Source: Criibacterium bergeronii (lineage in GTDB: Bacteria > Bacillota > Clostridia > Peptostreptococcales > Filifactoraceae). From it: DNA of 64,000 bases. The stretch is from assembly GCF_001693775.2 (NCBI RefSeq), contig NZ_MBEW02000007.1:46921-110920 (forward strand), given 5' to 3'. The position numbers and the translations under genes are program-made. Shown here in pieces: positions 7,701-15,392 of the stretch. A model generated the notes under the pieces. That model was not told the DNA's origin, did no database searches, and saw only the letters and a list, made by a program, of their open reading frames with translations. Each line of letters starts with the position of its first letter. The stretch's first letter is position 1.

Positions 7701-9348
7701 TACAATATCAGAGTGGGCTGGTGGTGTTAAAGAGTTTTTTGTAAAAGGTAAAGATGGTAAAAATGCTATAGACAATATAGCAGATACCGCTACTGAATGG
7801 GGAAAAAGTTTCTTAGATGGGCTTGGGAGTTGCTTCTCAAACGCTAAATCTTGGGTTAGTAATAACATTGTTTCTCCGATAACAAAAGCTATTGATAAAA
7901 CCCCTATTCCTGAATTTGCAATTAAATTGAAAAATACAGCTTCGGAATGGTGGAGTAATGCTAAAAGCTGGTGGTCTGAAAACACAAAAGATGGACTTAG
8001 TTTAGAGACAGGCGTTCAACTTGTTAAAAGTGGCTGGAACTCAGTTACAAGTTGGATTGGGAACTTACCTCTTGTAAAACAAGGAATAGACCTTGCTAAA
8101 TCAGGTTGGAAGTCTGTAAAAGATTGGGTTGGTGATATTCCGATTGTGAAGCAAGGAATAGGTCTTTTGAAATCAGGTTGGCAAACAGTAAAAGGTTGGG
8201 TTGGTAATGTCCCTACCCTATCTCAAGGAATATCACTATTGAAGTCAGGTTGGCAGAATGTAAAGAATTGGATAGGCAACATTCCTACTCTTTCACAAGG
8301 GATAGGTTTACTAAAGTCGGGGTGGACTACGGTTAAGAATTGGATTGGTAACATTCCTACCCTATCTCAAGCCATCAATCTGATAAAAAGTGGTTGGACT
8401 ACAGTCAAAAATTGGGTTGGCGACATTCCAATACTATCTCAAGGAATATCACTCTTGAAGTCGGGGTGGACTACAGTCAAAAATTGGATTGGTAATATTC
8501 CTGTTATTTCACAAGGTATCAGCTTGATTAAGTCAGGTTGGAATACAGTGAAAAGTTGGATTGGAGACCACATTGTGCCAACAGGAATTTCACTATTCAA
8601 AAGTGGTTGGACATCTTTAAGCTCGTGGATAGGCGATAAGGTTTCAGTCGGTATTTCGCTATTCAAAGATGGTTGGAAATCTATCAAAGGTTTCTTCGGT
8701 TTATCTACCGGAGGATACAACACCGGACACGGGTTCAAGATGTTTGCTAAAGGTGGTTACATCGGTTCAGACGGAAAAAGTGGTTCTTGGAACTCAATCC
8801 CTATGTATGCAAACGGAACTTCAAATGCAAGGCTTCACGGTTCTTTGTTCGTAGCCGGAGAAGCAGGAACAGAGATGGTCGGACATATCAATGGACAGAC
8901 CGAAGTTCTAAATCAATCTCAAATTAAACTTGCTATGAGAAGTGCCGTGATTTCAGGTATGGCTCAGTTCGCAGGATATTTTAGAGCTATCAATAGTCAA
9001 ATAGGTATAAGTGCTAATGCGATTATACGCTCTGTACTATTAAACACTGATGTACTGAACTCAGCCATCGTTAATACAGGTGGTTATGACCCTACAAACT
9101 CATTAGCTCAATTCGTGTATGATGATTCGCAAAGAGCGTACAATCACTCGTTGTCAGATGAATCTATGGCTCGCACTATGAAAGAGTTCTATAGAGAATA
9201 TGTAGAACCTACTCTGAAGGAAATAGCAACTGACACTAAGAGACAGGCTGATAAGGAAGAACAAACAGTTGTTCAAATTGGAAACAGAACTATTACGGAC
9301 GCTGTTGTAACACAACAGAGAGCAAATGGGTTCGTATTTGCAGAATAA
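4756..9348 (+). CDS. Phage tail tape measure protein
   Basis: A 1,531-codon gene, the largest in the window. The AAGGAAG site at 4741-4747 favours the ATG at 4756 over the GTG at 4747. The N-terminal third has helical coiled-coil character and the L-x-P-L-R-R-L-G-Y-D-L-S segment common to tape measure proteins. Residues about 545-950 carry seven ~58-residue hydrophobic glycine-rich repeats; about 1087-1315 carry ten ~24-residue K-S-G-W repeats. The C-terminal region includes G-T-E-M-V-G-H-I-N-G and helical tail. The protein sets tail length and may help form the membrane channel for DNA entry. By the usual rule of about 0.15 nm per residue the tail would be near 230 nm, an inference. It follows the chaperones as expected. 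Confidence 0.95.
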   Translation: MSTTIESLELQIQSNSTSATNGIDALSASLSKLKNAIKGGVGLSSVANQVRNLNTALNGFDESSISRIDRLSNSLSKLSSLGKIKISSSIASQLKSIGGATAILGTTDFSGLDRLGVALSPLTSIGKATGLKSVISQLGKLPKLAKTLNSINWNQFTSQIKMLSDALKPLANQLNVVSNAFNRLPSNIRRTVNATNTLPDANQRASKSYVDLWAKSRMAMNTIRLAARAIASWITESNTYVENLNLFTASMGKYAAEAKSFAEQVGEIMGIDPGEFMRNQGVFMTITEGFGVASERAYIMSKNLTQLGYDLSSFFNISFADSMQKLTSGISGELEPLRRLGYDLSQARLKAVALSLGIKKSFNDMTQAEKVQLRYYAIMTQVTKAQGDMARTLNAPANQLRILKSQLVQAARALGNIFIPALNMVLPYAIALAKVIRIIADSIANLVGFKLPEVDYSGIKVGGDAIGDLAKNADDAGDGLGKAGKKAKKLKDALLGIDELNIISENEANALDDLGDLGVGGGDLGFELPEYDFLSGVVNAKVDEIVSMIKGALSEITAVISGFLLAIGTILVVTGANIPLGLALMAVGAIGLVATIVQNWGEMTERLARTLTVITALLGGFLLAVGAILVLSGANVPLGIGLMIVGAVSLATAAIINWKFLNKDLMNALSILTSIVSGALLAVGALMVFTGANVPLGIALMLAGAVGLATAIGLNWDSMSEPMRKAIGTLEAIVGGALLTFGAILALTGANVPLGVAMIAAGAISLVSAVALNWNSLTGDLKKSIATITALVSGALIGIGAVLAFTGVATPLGISMIAAGVIGIVSTAALNWSSITEKVKKVLKEIGIAMGVSLLALGAVLAFTGVALPVGIGLMAAGATSLISGVALNWDSLTEKVKKVLKEIGIIAGAASLALGVILCLTGVGIPLGAALIAAGAGSLVSGIALNWDAIVTKVGEGLNAIANKFGEFKDWVGDKLSQAGNTISEWAGGVKEFFVKGKDGKNAIDNIADTATEWGKSFLDGLGSCFSNAKSWVSNNIVSPITKAIDKTPIPEFAIKLKNTASEWWSNAKSWWSENTKDGLSLETGVQLVKSGWNSVTSWIGNLPLVKQGIDLAKSGWKSVKDWVGDIPIVKQGIGLLKSGWQTVKGWVGNVPTLSQGISLLKSGWQNVKNWIGNIPTLSQGIGLLKSGWTTVKNWIGNIPTLSQAINLIKSGWTTVKNWVGDIPILSQGISLLKSGWTTVKNWIGNIPVISQGISLIKSGWNTVKSWIGDHIVPTGISLFKSGWTSLSSWIGDKVSVGISLFKDGWKSIKGFFGLSTGGYNTGHGFKMFAKGGYIGSDGKSGSWNSIPMYANGTSNARLHGSLFVAGEAGTEMVGHINGQTEVLNQSQIKLAMRSAVISGMAQFAGYFRAINSQIGISANAIIRSVLLNTDVLNSAIVNTGGYDPTNSLAQFVYDDSQRAYNHSLSDESMARTMKEFYREYVEPTLKEIATDTKRQADKEEQTVVQIGNRTITDAVVTQQRANGFVFAE
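6390..7610 (+). repeat. Seven ~174-bp internal repeats in the tape measure gene
   Basis: Seven consecutive copies of a ~57-58-residue unit. Each has a glycine/alanine/leucine-rich membrane-like hairpin with the core T-G-A-N-V-P-L-G and ends in an asparagine-tryptophan pair (Q-N-W, I-N-W or L-N-W). Copies have diverged at DNA level but keep the motif. These are repeated hydrophobic segments of the type proposed to insert into the host membrane. Confidence 0.85.
8010..8700 (+). repeat. About ten ~72-bp K-S-G-W repeats in the tape measure gene
   Basis: Tandem 24-residue units of the form G-I-x-L-L-K-S-G-W-x-x-V-K-x-W-I-G-x-I-P-x-L-S-Q. The central copies are nearly identical in DNA; the last two or three are shorter and diverged. 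The regular 24-residue period implies duplication or loss of units could alter tail length stepwise. Confidence 0.88.
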
Positions 9349-9362
9349 GGAGGTGGTGGTAA

Positions 9363-9740
9363 ATGTCTTATATTGCAATAAACGGTTATCAATTACCACC
9401 TCCTAAAAGAGGTGTAAGCGTAGTCGTAACTACGGTAGTAAATGCAGGTAGAAACGCTAACGGCTCAGTAGTCGGTCAAAGGGTCGGTAGAGACCAATAT
9501 AAAATTGACGGACTTGAATGGGCGTGGCTAACAGCTGATGAATGGGAAGGAATACTCTCAGCATTAAGCGATTTTTTCGTAAATGTAACATTTAACGACC
9601 CTGTATCTAATTCTAGTAAGACATTGAAAATGTACTGTGGGGATAGAACAGGCGAACCATATTGGGTTGATGGGAGTGGTAGACCAACTCATTACAGAAA
9701 TTGTAAAGTGAATTTGATTGACACAGGGGAGGGAAAATAA
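9363..9740 (+). CDS. Phage tail protein, small distal-tail type
   Basis: A 125-residue protein with a strong AAGGAGG site nine bases before ATG, immediately after the tape measure. It contains N-G-Y-Q-L-P-P-P-K-R-G and L-E-W-A-W-L-T-A-D-E-W, and a C-terminal N-C-K-V-N-L-I-D strand. Small beta-rich proteins of this kind in Gram-positive phages follow the tape measure and belong to the tail tip. I do not recognise a named family with confidence, so the function is inferred from position. Confidence 0.55.
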   Translation: MSYIAINGYQLPPPKRGVSVVVTTVVNAGRNANGSVVGQRVGRDQYKIDGLEWAWLTADEWEGILSALSDFFVNVTFNDPVSNSSKTLKMYCGDRTGEPYWVDGSGRPTHYRNCKVNLIDTGEGK

Positions 9741-11957
9741 ATGCAGAAAGTTTCTAAGACTTATAAGCAGAGTATGAAATCTCCTCTCCGAGAGAGAGCG
9801 TTTATAATGCTCTCTTTCGGACTTGTCAATCAAGAAGCTCAGGCAAAGGCTTCTATCAACAATGGGGATTACTCTTATTATTCAAATTTAGATTTATTCG
9901 GAGAGCGTAACGATGACACAATATATGCCACACTTGAGGAGAATTTCACAAAAGTTGATGGTTCTATGTATTTCTTACCTCGTGAAAATGTAGGTGGATA
10001 TTACAATACAGGCTTGGTCTCTAATAAACTACTTACCGAAGCTCTTTGTGAAGTAATCATAAATCTAAATACAATAGAAACTGATTTCAAAGGATTGACT
10101 ATTCTTTTCGGAGACAATTACCCTATTGACTTTGATGCAATAGGTAGTACCGGTCAGACTATTCAATTCAGAGATAATACAAAATCAGAATGGACTACGG
10201 AAGAAGTTTTACAAGATACTACATCTGTAAGATTTGTATTTTACAAAATGAAGAATCCTAACAGTAGGCTTAGAATATATGCAATTAAATTTGGTTACGG
10301 ATTAGTCTACTATAATGATTCAGTATTGGATTCATCTCTTGATAGTTATGTATCGCCAATAGGTGCAGATATTCCTCAAGTGGACTTCTCAGTGCAACTT
10401 AAAAACTACGACCACTATTTTAATGTAGACAATCCTAATTCAGCTATAAATTACCTTGAAACAGGGCAAGAAATGGATATAATGTACGGTTATCAGTTGC
10501 CTAATTCGGACAAAATTGAGTGGATTCAAGGAAATCATCTTCTTTGTTCAGCTTGGGAAAGTGATGATAATACAGCTACTATAAGGTGTCAAGACATCTT
10601 CCGAAATATGGATTCAGAGTACACTAAAGGTCTGTATAGTGAAAGTGATAAAAATTATTACATTTTGGCTCAAGAAGTTCTAATGGACGTTGGGATAACA
10701 AAATATTATATTGACCCAAGACTTAAAAACCTTTACACCAAGAATCCGATTCCTCGTGTAAAACATAAAGAAGCCTTGCAAATTATTGCAAATGCTTGTA
10801 GATGTACCCTTGCTCAGTCAAGATTTGGAGAAATACAAATTAAGTCGAATTTCATTCCTGAGGTTACTATTACTACCAATGGCGAAACTTCTTTCTCCAA
10901 AGCAACAAATATAACTAAAGATAGTGAGAAAGTCGAATATGGCACTCTTGCTAAAAACTACACTAAAACAGATGGAACAATGTTTTTCATACCACGAACA
11001 GGTATTGCTGAATTAGAAACGGGTTATATTTCGAGCGAAATATCTGCTGATAATTGTCTGTTTGCAAATAATCCTATTATCACTTTCTCAATGGAAGGTG
11101 TTAGAGCATATCACGGAATGAAACTTGTTTTCGGGCAAAATCTACCAAAGAGGTTCATTATCAGAAGCTACAATGAGGGAGTGCAGGTCAATGAGTATGT
11201 TATTAAAAGTGATGAAATAGATAAAACTATGGTGGTTTTGAGGGATTTTGACGATTGTAATAAAATTCAGATTGAGTTTATCGAAACTGAGATACCATAT
11301 AATAGGATAACTCTAAATCATTTCAGTTTAAGCGATGTAGCCGATTTTACAATGAGTAGATTAGATATGACGTCATCTCCTAAAGCAATAAAACAGGAGC
11401 TTGTAAAAGAGGTAATCGTACCTTGTTACACTTTTCAAAGAAACAATAAGGAAGAAAATCTTGTTTACGAAGATGTAGACATAACTATAGGGCAAATAGA
11501 AACATTCTATATCCAAGACCCATCTTATGGTTATTTTGTAAAACTCAATGAGCAAACAGGATTAGCAGATGTGATTGATTGGGGCAACTATTATGTAACC
11601 GTGAGATACAAAGTCACAGGTTCATACAAACTTGAGATACAAGGTTATCGCTATAAAATTATAGAACGATATGCTACAAAGCACTTAAACTCAAGAGGTA
11701 AAACTATCAAATGGAAAAATCCACTAATTAGCAATATGACAATGGCTAATGAACTTGCGAATTGGCTTGGCAATTATTATACAGCCGGTATTGAGTATGA
11801 ATATGATACAAGAGGAAATCCTGAAATAGACGCAACAGACATTGTCTATCAGGAAAATGAATTTCACGACAATATGAAAGTAAATATTTACAGACATACT
11901 TTGAAATTCAAGCAATCATTCTCAGGTAGAGTTACAGCTCGAAGAATTGGAGGATAA
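9741..11957 (+). CDS. Phage tail tip / tail-associated structural protein
   Basis: A 738-residue protein starting directly after the previous stop. It shows an internal duplication: two related segments (about residues 55-195 and 395-535), each with a F-T-K-x-D-G-S/T-M-x-F-x-P-R motif and a jelly-roll-like continuation. Between them lies a hub-like region with P-Q-V-D-F-S-V-Q-L-K-N-Y-D-H-Y-F and I-x-C-Q-D-I-F-R. The order (after tape measure and small distal protein) fits a tail hub/Tal-like protein with carbohydrate-binding insertions. No lytic motif is evident. Assignment to tail tip is firm; the exact role is not. Confidence 0.65.
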   Translation: MQKVSKTYKQSMKSPLRERAFIMLSFGLVNQEAQAKASINNGDYSYYSNLDLFGERNDDTIYATLEENFTKVDGSMYFLPRENVGGYYNTGLVSNKLLTEALCEVIINLNTIETDFKGLTILFGDNYPIDFDAIGSTGQTIQFRDNTKSEWTTEEVLQDTTSVRFVFYKMKNPNSRLRIYAIKFGYGLVYYNDSVLDSSLDSYVSPIGADIPQVDFSVQLKNYDHYFNVDNPNSAINYLETGQEMDIMYGYQLPNSDKIEWIQGNHLLCSAWESDDNTATIRCQDIFRNMDSEYTKGLYSESDKNYYILAQEVLMDVGITKYYIDPRLKNLYTKNPIPRVKHKEALQIIANACRCTLAQSRFGEIQIKSNFIPEVTITTNGETSFSKATNITKDSEKVEYGTLAKNYTKTDGTMFFIPRTGIAELETGYISSEISADNCLFANNPIITFSMEGVRAYHGMKLVFGQNLPKRFIIRSYNEGVQVNEYVIKSDEIDKTMVVLRDFDDCNKIQIEFIETEIPYNRITLNHFSLSDVADFTMSRLDMTSSPKAIKQELVKEVIVPCYTFQRNNKEENLVYEDVDITIGQIETFYIQDPSYGYFVKLNEQTGLADVIDWGNYYVTVRYKVTGSYKLEIQGYRYKIIERYATKHLNSRGKTIKWKNPLISNMTMANELANWLGNYYTAGIEYEYDTRGNPEIDATDIVYQENEFHDNMKVNIYRHTLKFKQSFSGRVTARRIGG

Positions 11958-11959
11958 AA

Positions 11960-12358
11960 ATGTGGAAACAACCTAAGACAGATTGGAACAAAGATGATTA
12001 CTTTAATGCTGAGGATTTCAACAGGATTAAAAACAATTTAGTTTACCTGAGGGGGCTTTCTGTCAAGTTATACAAGGAGTTTAACATTTCTTCAGTTGGG
12101 ATTGATAAAACTTACAAGGATTACTTCTATGCCGATGAAATCAATCTCTTAGAAAGCAATTTTGAAACGATAAACCAAAAGACTTTGAACGCAGCGTATG
12201 GAGAAAAAGTGATTTACAAAGATAATGGTAACACAATGACTTACAAAGAATTAAATAGGCTTGAAAATGCTATCTTCGATTTGTACGGTAAGTTTATGAA
12301 TCAAGCAGATGGGAGAAGGCATTTTACATTTAATTTAGGAACGAGAGGAGGTTTATAA
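11960..12358 (+). CDS. Phage tail-region hypothetical protein
   Basis: A 132-residue protein beginning M-W-K-Q-P-K-T-D-W-N-K-D-D-Y-F-N-A-E-D-F-N-R-I, with the related motif Y-F-Y-A-D-E-I-N-L-L-E-S-N-F-E repeated later. The repeated aspartate/asparagine-rich segments suggest an internal duplication of a small adaptor fold. It is preceded by a GGAGG site and packed two bases after the tail tip gene. Proteins of this shape are common in Gram-positive phage tail modules, but I know of no established function; baseplate or fibre attachment is a guess. Confidence 0.55.
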   Translation: MWKQPKTDWNKDDYFNAEDFNRIKNNLVYLRGLSVKLYKEFNISSVGIDKTYKDYFYADEINLLESNFETINQKTLNAAYGEKVIYKDNGNTMTYKELNRLENAIFDLYGKFMNQADGRRHFTFNLGTRGGL

Positions 12359-13087
12359 ATGGCTTGGGCGATATTACCAACAAATTATAAAGACATAGTT
12401 TGGAGTGGACTAAAAAGATACACTCAAATCGACAATGATGACGGCACAATATCGTTTAGAGATGATACTCATTATACTTACAAAGAGCAATCCTTTTTTG
12501 GTGCAAAAGAAGCAAATCAGATAAACGAAGCCATCAATTACATTATGACAAAGTTGGAAAACGGAACGAATCTATATACAGAGTTCCAAACTTTTTTCAA
12601 CAATCAAAGGCAGTTGTTTATCAATGCTAAAGATGAGGTTATCACAGATATAACACATAAAACTGATTCAGATTATGATTTATTCAAAGGGCATTTAGAT
12701 GATTTGAAGCAGCAAGGTAATTCTTCTTTAACCGAAATAGAGAGCAATTATCAGCAAAGAATGAGCATATATGAGAATCAGCAAAAAGCATTGTTTGATT
12801 TGTGGTTTTCAGATATCAAGGCTCAGTTATCAGGAGATGTAGCCGGAAACTTACAGAAACAAATTGAAACATTGGGTACAAAGATAGATGGATTTTTACC
12901 AAATGATATTACTTTCTCTACTGACGGAAAAACTATCACGGAAAAAGTAAATGATAAGAAAATAGTTACCGAATTTATTTCGGACACAACAATCGTTCAA
13001 AAATTATATGTAAATGAAGTCTTAAATTTGACTAAGACAATTACATTTTTGAATGGTGGTAAAAACATTAAGGAGGTAGTGGAATAA
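12359..13087 (+). CDS. Phage tail/baseplate protein
   Basis: A 242-residue protein with strong GAGGAGG initiation. The N-terminal ~65 residues, including F-F-G-A-K-E-A-N-Q-I-N-E-A-I-N-Y-I, recall the F-N-A-E-D-F-N-R-I motif of the preceding gene. The middle (about 70-180) is a long helical/coiled-coil region, and the last ~60 residues are beta-rich (T-F-S-T-D-G-K-T-I-T-E-K). The layout (adaptor, stalk, beta tip) suits a trimeric tail fibre or baseplate arm. Its stop overlaps the next start by one base, coupling it to the variable-domain fibre gene. Confidence 0.55.
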   Translation: MAWAILPTNYKDIVWSGLKRYTQIDNDDGTISFRDDTHYTYKEQSFFGAKEANQINEAINYIMTKLENGTNLYTEFQTFFNNQRQLFINAKDEVITDITHKTDSDYDLFKGHLDDLKQQGNSSLTEIESNYQQRMSIYENQQKALFDLWFSDIKAQLSGDVAGNLQKQIETLGTKIDGFLPNDITFSTDGKTITEKVNDKKIVTEFISDTTIVQKLYVNEVLNLTKTITFLNGGKNIKEVVE

Positions 13088-14988
13088 TGAGTTGGGCAGA
13101 AGCTAAATGGATTGTAGATAATATTCTACAGAAAACAGGACAACAGCCAAATAATATGAGGAAATTTGTGGCTATTCCTTTATCGAGTACAACAATAGGT
13201 TTAACTTTTTTAGAACCGGAAGATAGTTATTTGGACAACAACCTTATTTGCTCTGTAGGTGGAGTAATGATAAGAAAGTCAGAAACAGGTTTTCCGGCTA
13301 CACCAAACGATGGAGACCTTGTATTAGTAAACACTGAACTTGGAAAATATAATACAGACAATTTTATTGTTGAAGGATTGATTGAAGGTAAAACATACTA
13401 CTTCTCTGCTTTTCCTTTTTCAACTCAGGGCGTTTACAATACTTCTTCTAATGAAGTAAATCGTGAAACAGCTGTTCCTTCTAATGGAGAAAGTGTTACT
13501 GTAAATATTACTATTGATGACACCTCCGCTTTTGGAAATGTTGAAGTGAAATGTGTTGATGAAACAAGCTCATCTTCTACTCAAAGTGCTACATTATCAG
13601 CGATAAAAAGAATAGCGACATTTACTGTTACAACAGGACATAGGTATCATATAGAATATGGAACTGTCGATGGGTATTCAAAACCAAGTAATACATCTCC
13701 AAAGACATCTGTTGCAGGTGGAAGTAGTTCTTATACAGGAGCTTATTCATATTTTACTTCCACAATCAATGTAACCTACCCTATAGGAGCTACGGTTAAA
13801 TGCGTAAATGGAGATATCATTTATATAGCTCCGACAACATCAGGAAATCATTCTTTCAAGGTTCATAAAAGCGGCATTTGGACTATCACTGCAACCAAGA
13901 GTGGGGATTCTGTTTCAACAACAGTTTCTATTACAGCTACAGGACAGACTAAATCGGCTGAATTATCTTTTGTAAAGATATATGGAATATCTCGTAATGT
14001 GTCGTCATCGTCTCCAAATTGGACAAGAACTGATGACGCTATCGGTAAAACAGCAACCGCTTCTGTAGGAACACAACCGGGTAACAGTAATTTTAATAAT
14101 TGCTACCCTTGGTCTGAAATGACAAGACAAACACTTTCAACGGGCGATGTAATGGTAAAAATACCTGAGTTTTGGTTCAATCGCTCTGTGCAAAATGGAA
14201 TTGAAACCATTCAAATAGCAGATAAGGCAACACAAGGTTTTGTGAAACACCCCGGTTCAGGTAGTTTTGTAGGAGCTTATAAAACATCAAGTAACAATAA
14301 ATCCGTGAAAAATGCAGCCCCAACGGCGAATCAAACAAGAGCTACTATGAGAAGTAATGCAAAAACCAAAGGTACAGGTTGGGGAATTATCGATTTAGTT
14401 ACTGAATCGGCAATACAGATGTTGTACTTGGTTGAATTTGCTACAAATAATTCGCAAAGTGCAATAGGTATAGGGTATTGCGATGATAACTCGTCTGCTA
14501 TCTCGTCAGGAACTTGTGACAATGTTCCGGGGCTTACAGGTAGACCTGCCGGTACTGATGGTAAAGTTGATGTTATCTACAGAGGTATCGAAGGAATATG
14601 GGGTAATGTTTGGGAATTGGTAGATGGAATAAACATAAATAACGGAGAGTATTATGTTTGCACAGACCCAAGCAAATACGCAGATGATACAAGTAGTAAT
14701 TACACGAAGTTAAGCTACAAGGGTGTAACAAACAATGCTTGGATTACATCTGAAGGTATAGATGGAACACTACCTTGGGCTATGCTACCTTCAGCAACGA
14801 GTGGTGGTTCTGAAAGCACATATTATTCAGACCATGTTTATGCTTCTTCAAGAGGTTGGTTTGTGGGCTGTCGTGGCGGTGCTTGGAGCCATGGTTCTTT
14901 TTGCGGTATGTTCTTTGCTCACTTGTGCCTTTCGTCGTTTGACACGAGCTCGGGCATCGGCTCTCGCCTACTTTATAAGCCCTCCTAA
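13087..14988 (+). CDS. Receptor-binding tail protein with C-type-lectin-like variable domain (DGR target type)
   Basis: A 633-residue protein. The first ~20 residues are an adaptor; about 30-130 resembles a fibronectin-type fold (G-L-I-E-G-K-T-Y-Y-F-S-A-F-P); about 135-290 holds two Ig-like segments; about 295-633 is a formylglycine-enzyme/C-type-lectin-like domain with the diagnostic Y-R-G-I-E-G-I-W-G-N-V-W-E-L-V-D-G. The final ~45 residues (C-R-G-G-A-W-S-H-G-S ... G-I-G-S-R-L-L) match the variable-region end of targets of diversity-generating retroelements. This stretch is visibly GC-richer than the rest of the gene. The protein probably binds host surface ligands at the tail tip. A hairpin and a broken reverse transcriptase follow it. 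Confidence 0.85.
   Translation: MSWAEAKWIVDNILQKTGQQPNNMRKFVAIPLSSTTIGLTFLEPEDSYLDNNLICSVGGVMIRKSETGFPATPNDGDLVLVNTELGKYNTDNFIVEGLIEGKTYYFSAFPFSTQGVYNTSSNEVNRETAVPSNGESVTVNITIDDTSAFGNVEVKCVDETSSSSTQSATLSAIKRIATFTVTTGHRYHIEYGTVDGYSKPSNTSPKTSVAGGSSSYTGAYSYFTSTINVTYPIGATVKCVNGDIIYIAPTTSGNHSFKVHKSGIWTITATKSGDSVSTTVSITATGQTKSAELSFVKIYGISRNVSSSSPNWTRTDDAIGKTATASVGTQPGNSNFNNCYPWSEMTRQTLSTGDVMVKIPEFWFNRSVQNGIETIQIADKATQGFVKHPGSGSFVGAYKTSSNNKSVKNAAPTANQTRATMRSNAKTKGTGWGIIDLVTESAIQMLYLVEFATNNSQSAIGIGYCDDNSSAISSGTCDNVPGLTGRPAGTDGKVDVIYRGIEGIWGNVWELVDGININNGEYYVCTDPSKYADDTSSNYTKLSYKGVTNNAWITSEGIDGTLPWAMLPSATSGGSESTYYSDHVYASSRGWFVGCRGGAWSHGSFCGMFFAHLCLSSFDTSSGIGSRLLYKPS
14850..14985 (+). other. Variable region (VR)-like 3' end of the tail gene
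   Basis: The last ~45 codons carry the sequence pattern of a DGR variable region. A framework conserved in the family (G-G-x-W, I-G-S-R-L) alternates with positions that are AAC/AAT-derived in active systems and here read AGC, CAT, TTT, CAC, TGC, CTT, GAC and GGC. Base composition rises sharply against the flanks. No template repeat is visible nearby. The boundaries are approximate. Confidence 0.7.
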
Positions 14989-14994
14989 GGGGGT

Positions 14995-15014
14995 ATGGGG
15001 GATTTCTCCCCCAT
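14995..15014 (+). other. 8-bp stem / 4-nt loop hairpin just after VR (DGR cruciform-like)
   Basis: A perfect inverted repeat: ATGGGGGA (14995-15002), loop TTTC (15003-15006), TCCCCCAT (15007-15014). On the opposite strand the loop is GAAA. DGR phages such as BPP-1 carry a hairpin/cruciform of this geometry and loop type shortly downstream of VR, where it promotes mutagenic homing. It is not followed by a T-run, so it does not read as an ordinary terminator. Confidence 0.72.
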
Positions 15015-15017
15015 TCT

Positions 15018-15392
15018 ATCAAGAACTTTGTTGAAAAACTTGGAGTAAAACTTAAAGGCAATTATCAGTTGTTTCGTATTCAAGAGAATAACAAAGGTCG
15101 TAAGATTGATTTTGTAGGTAGATGTTTCGGCAGAGGATTTACTACAATCCGAAAAAGACAAGCATTAGCCCTTATGAGACAAAGTAGATACATACAAAAA
15201 CTTATAAGAAAGAACAAACCAATCTCGTATCGAACTGCGGCAGGATTTCTCTCAAGATGTGCCTGTTTCAAACATACGAAATCAGCGGGTCTTAAAAAGA
15301 AGTATTATGACACGATAAATATTGAAAAATTAAAGGAGGTTATCAGAAATGAGAGTAAAAGGAGACATCTCTCCCAATGTATGCAGTATTGA
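15018..15392 (+). pseudogene. Truncated DGR-type reverse transcriptase (C-terminal remnant)
   Basis: About 125 codons encode N-Y-Q-L-F-R-I-Q, then G-R-K-I-D-F-V-G-R-C-F-G-R-G-F-T-T-I-R-K-R, then a basic helical tail with S-Y-R-T-A-A-G-F-L-S-R and K-H-T-K-S-A-G-L-K-K-K-Y, ending in V-I-R-N-E-S-K-R-R. The I-D-F-V-G-x-x-F ... L/I-R-K-R block and thumb-like tail are those of DGR reverse transcriptases (full length is roughly 350-400 residues). The fingers and palm with the catalytic Y-x-D-D are absent, and there is no ribosome-binding site. It lies directly after the VR hairpin, so template repeat, accessory gene and RT catalytic domain appear deleted together. The 3' end overlaps the next gene by 44 bases. 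Confidence 0.72.

Noticed and set aside
6120..7985. A 621-codon open frame on the minus strand across the tape measure gene
   Set aside because: It is antisense to the hydrophobic repeat block and its length follows from the biased, repeated codons there. Its protein is low-complexity and has no start context.
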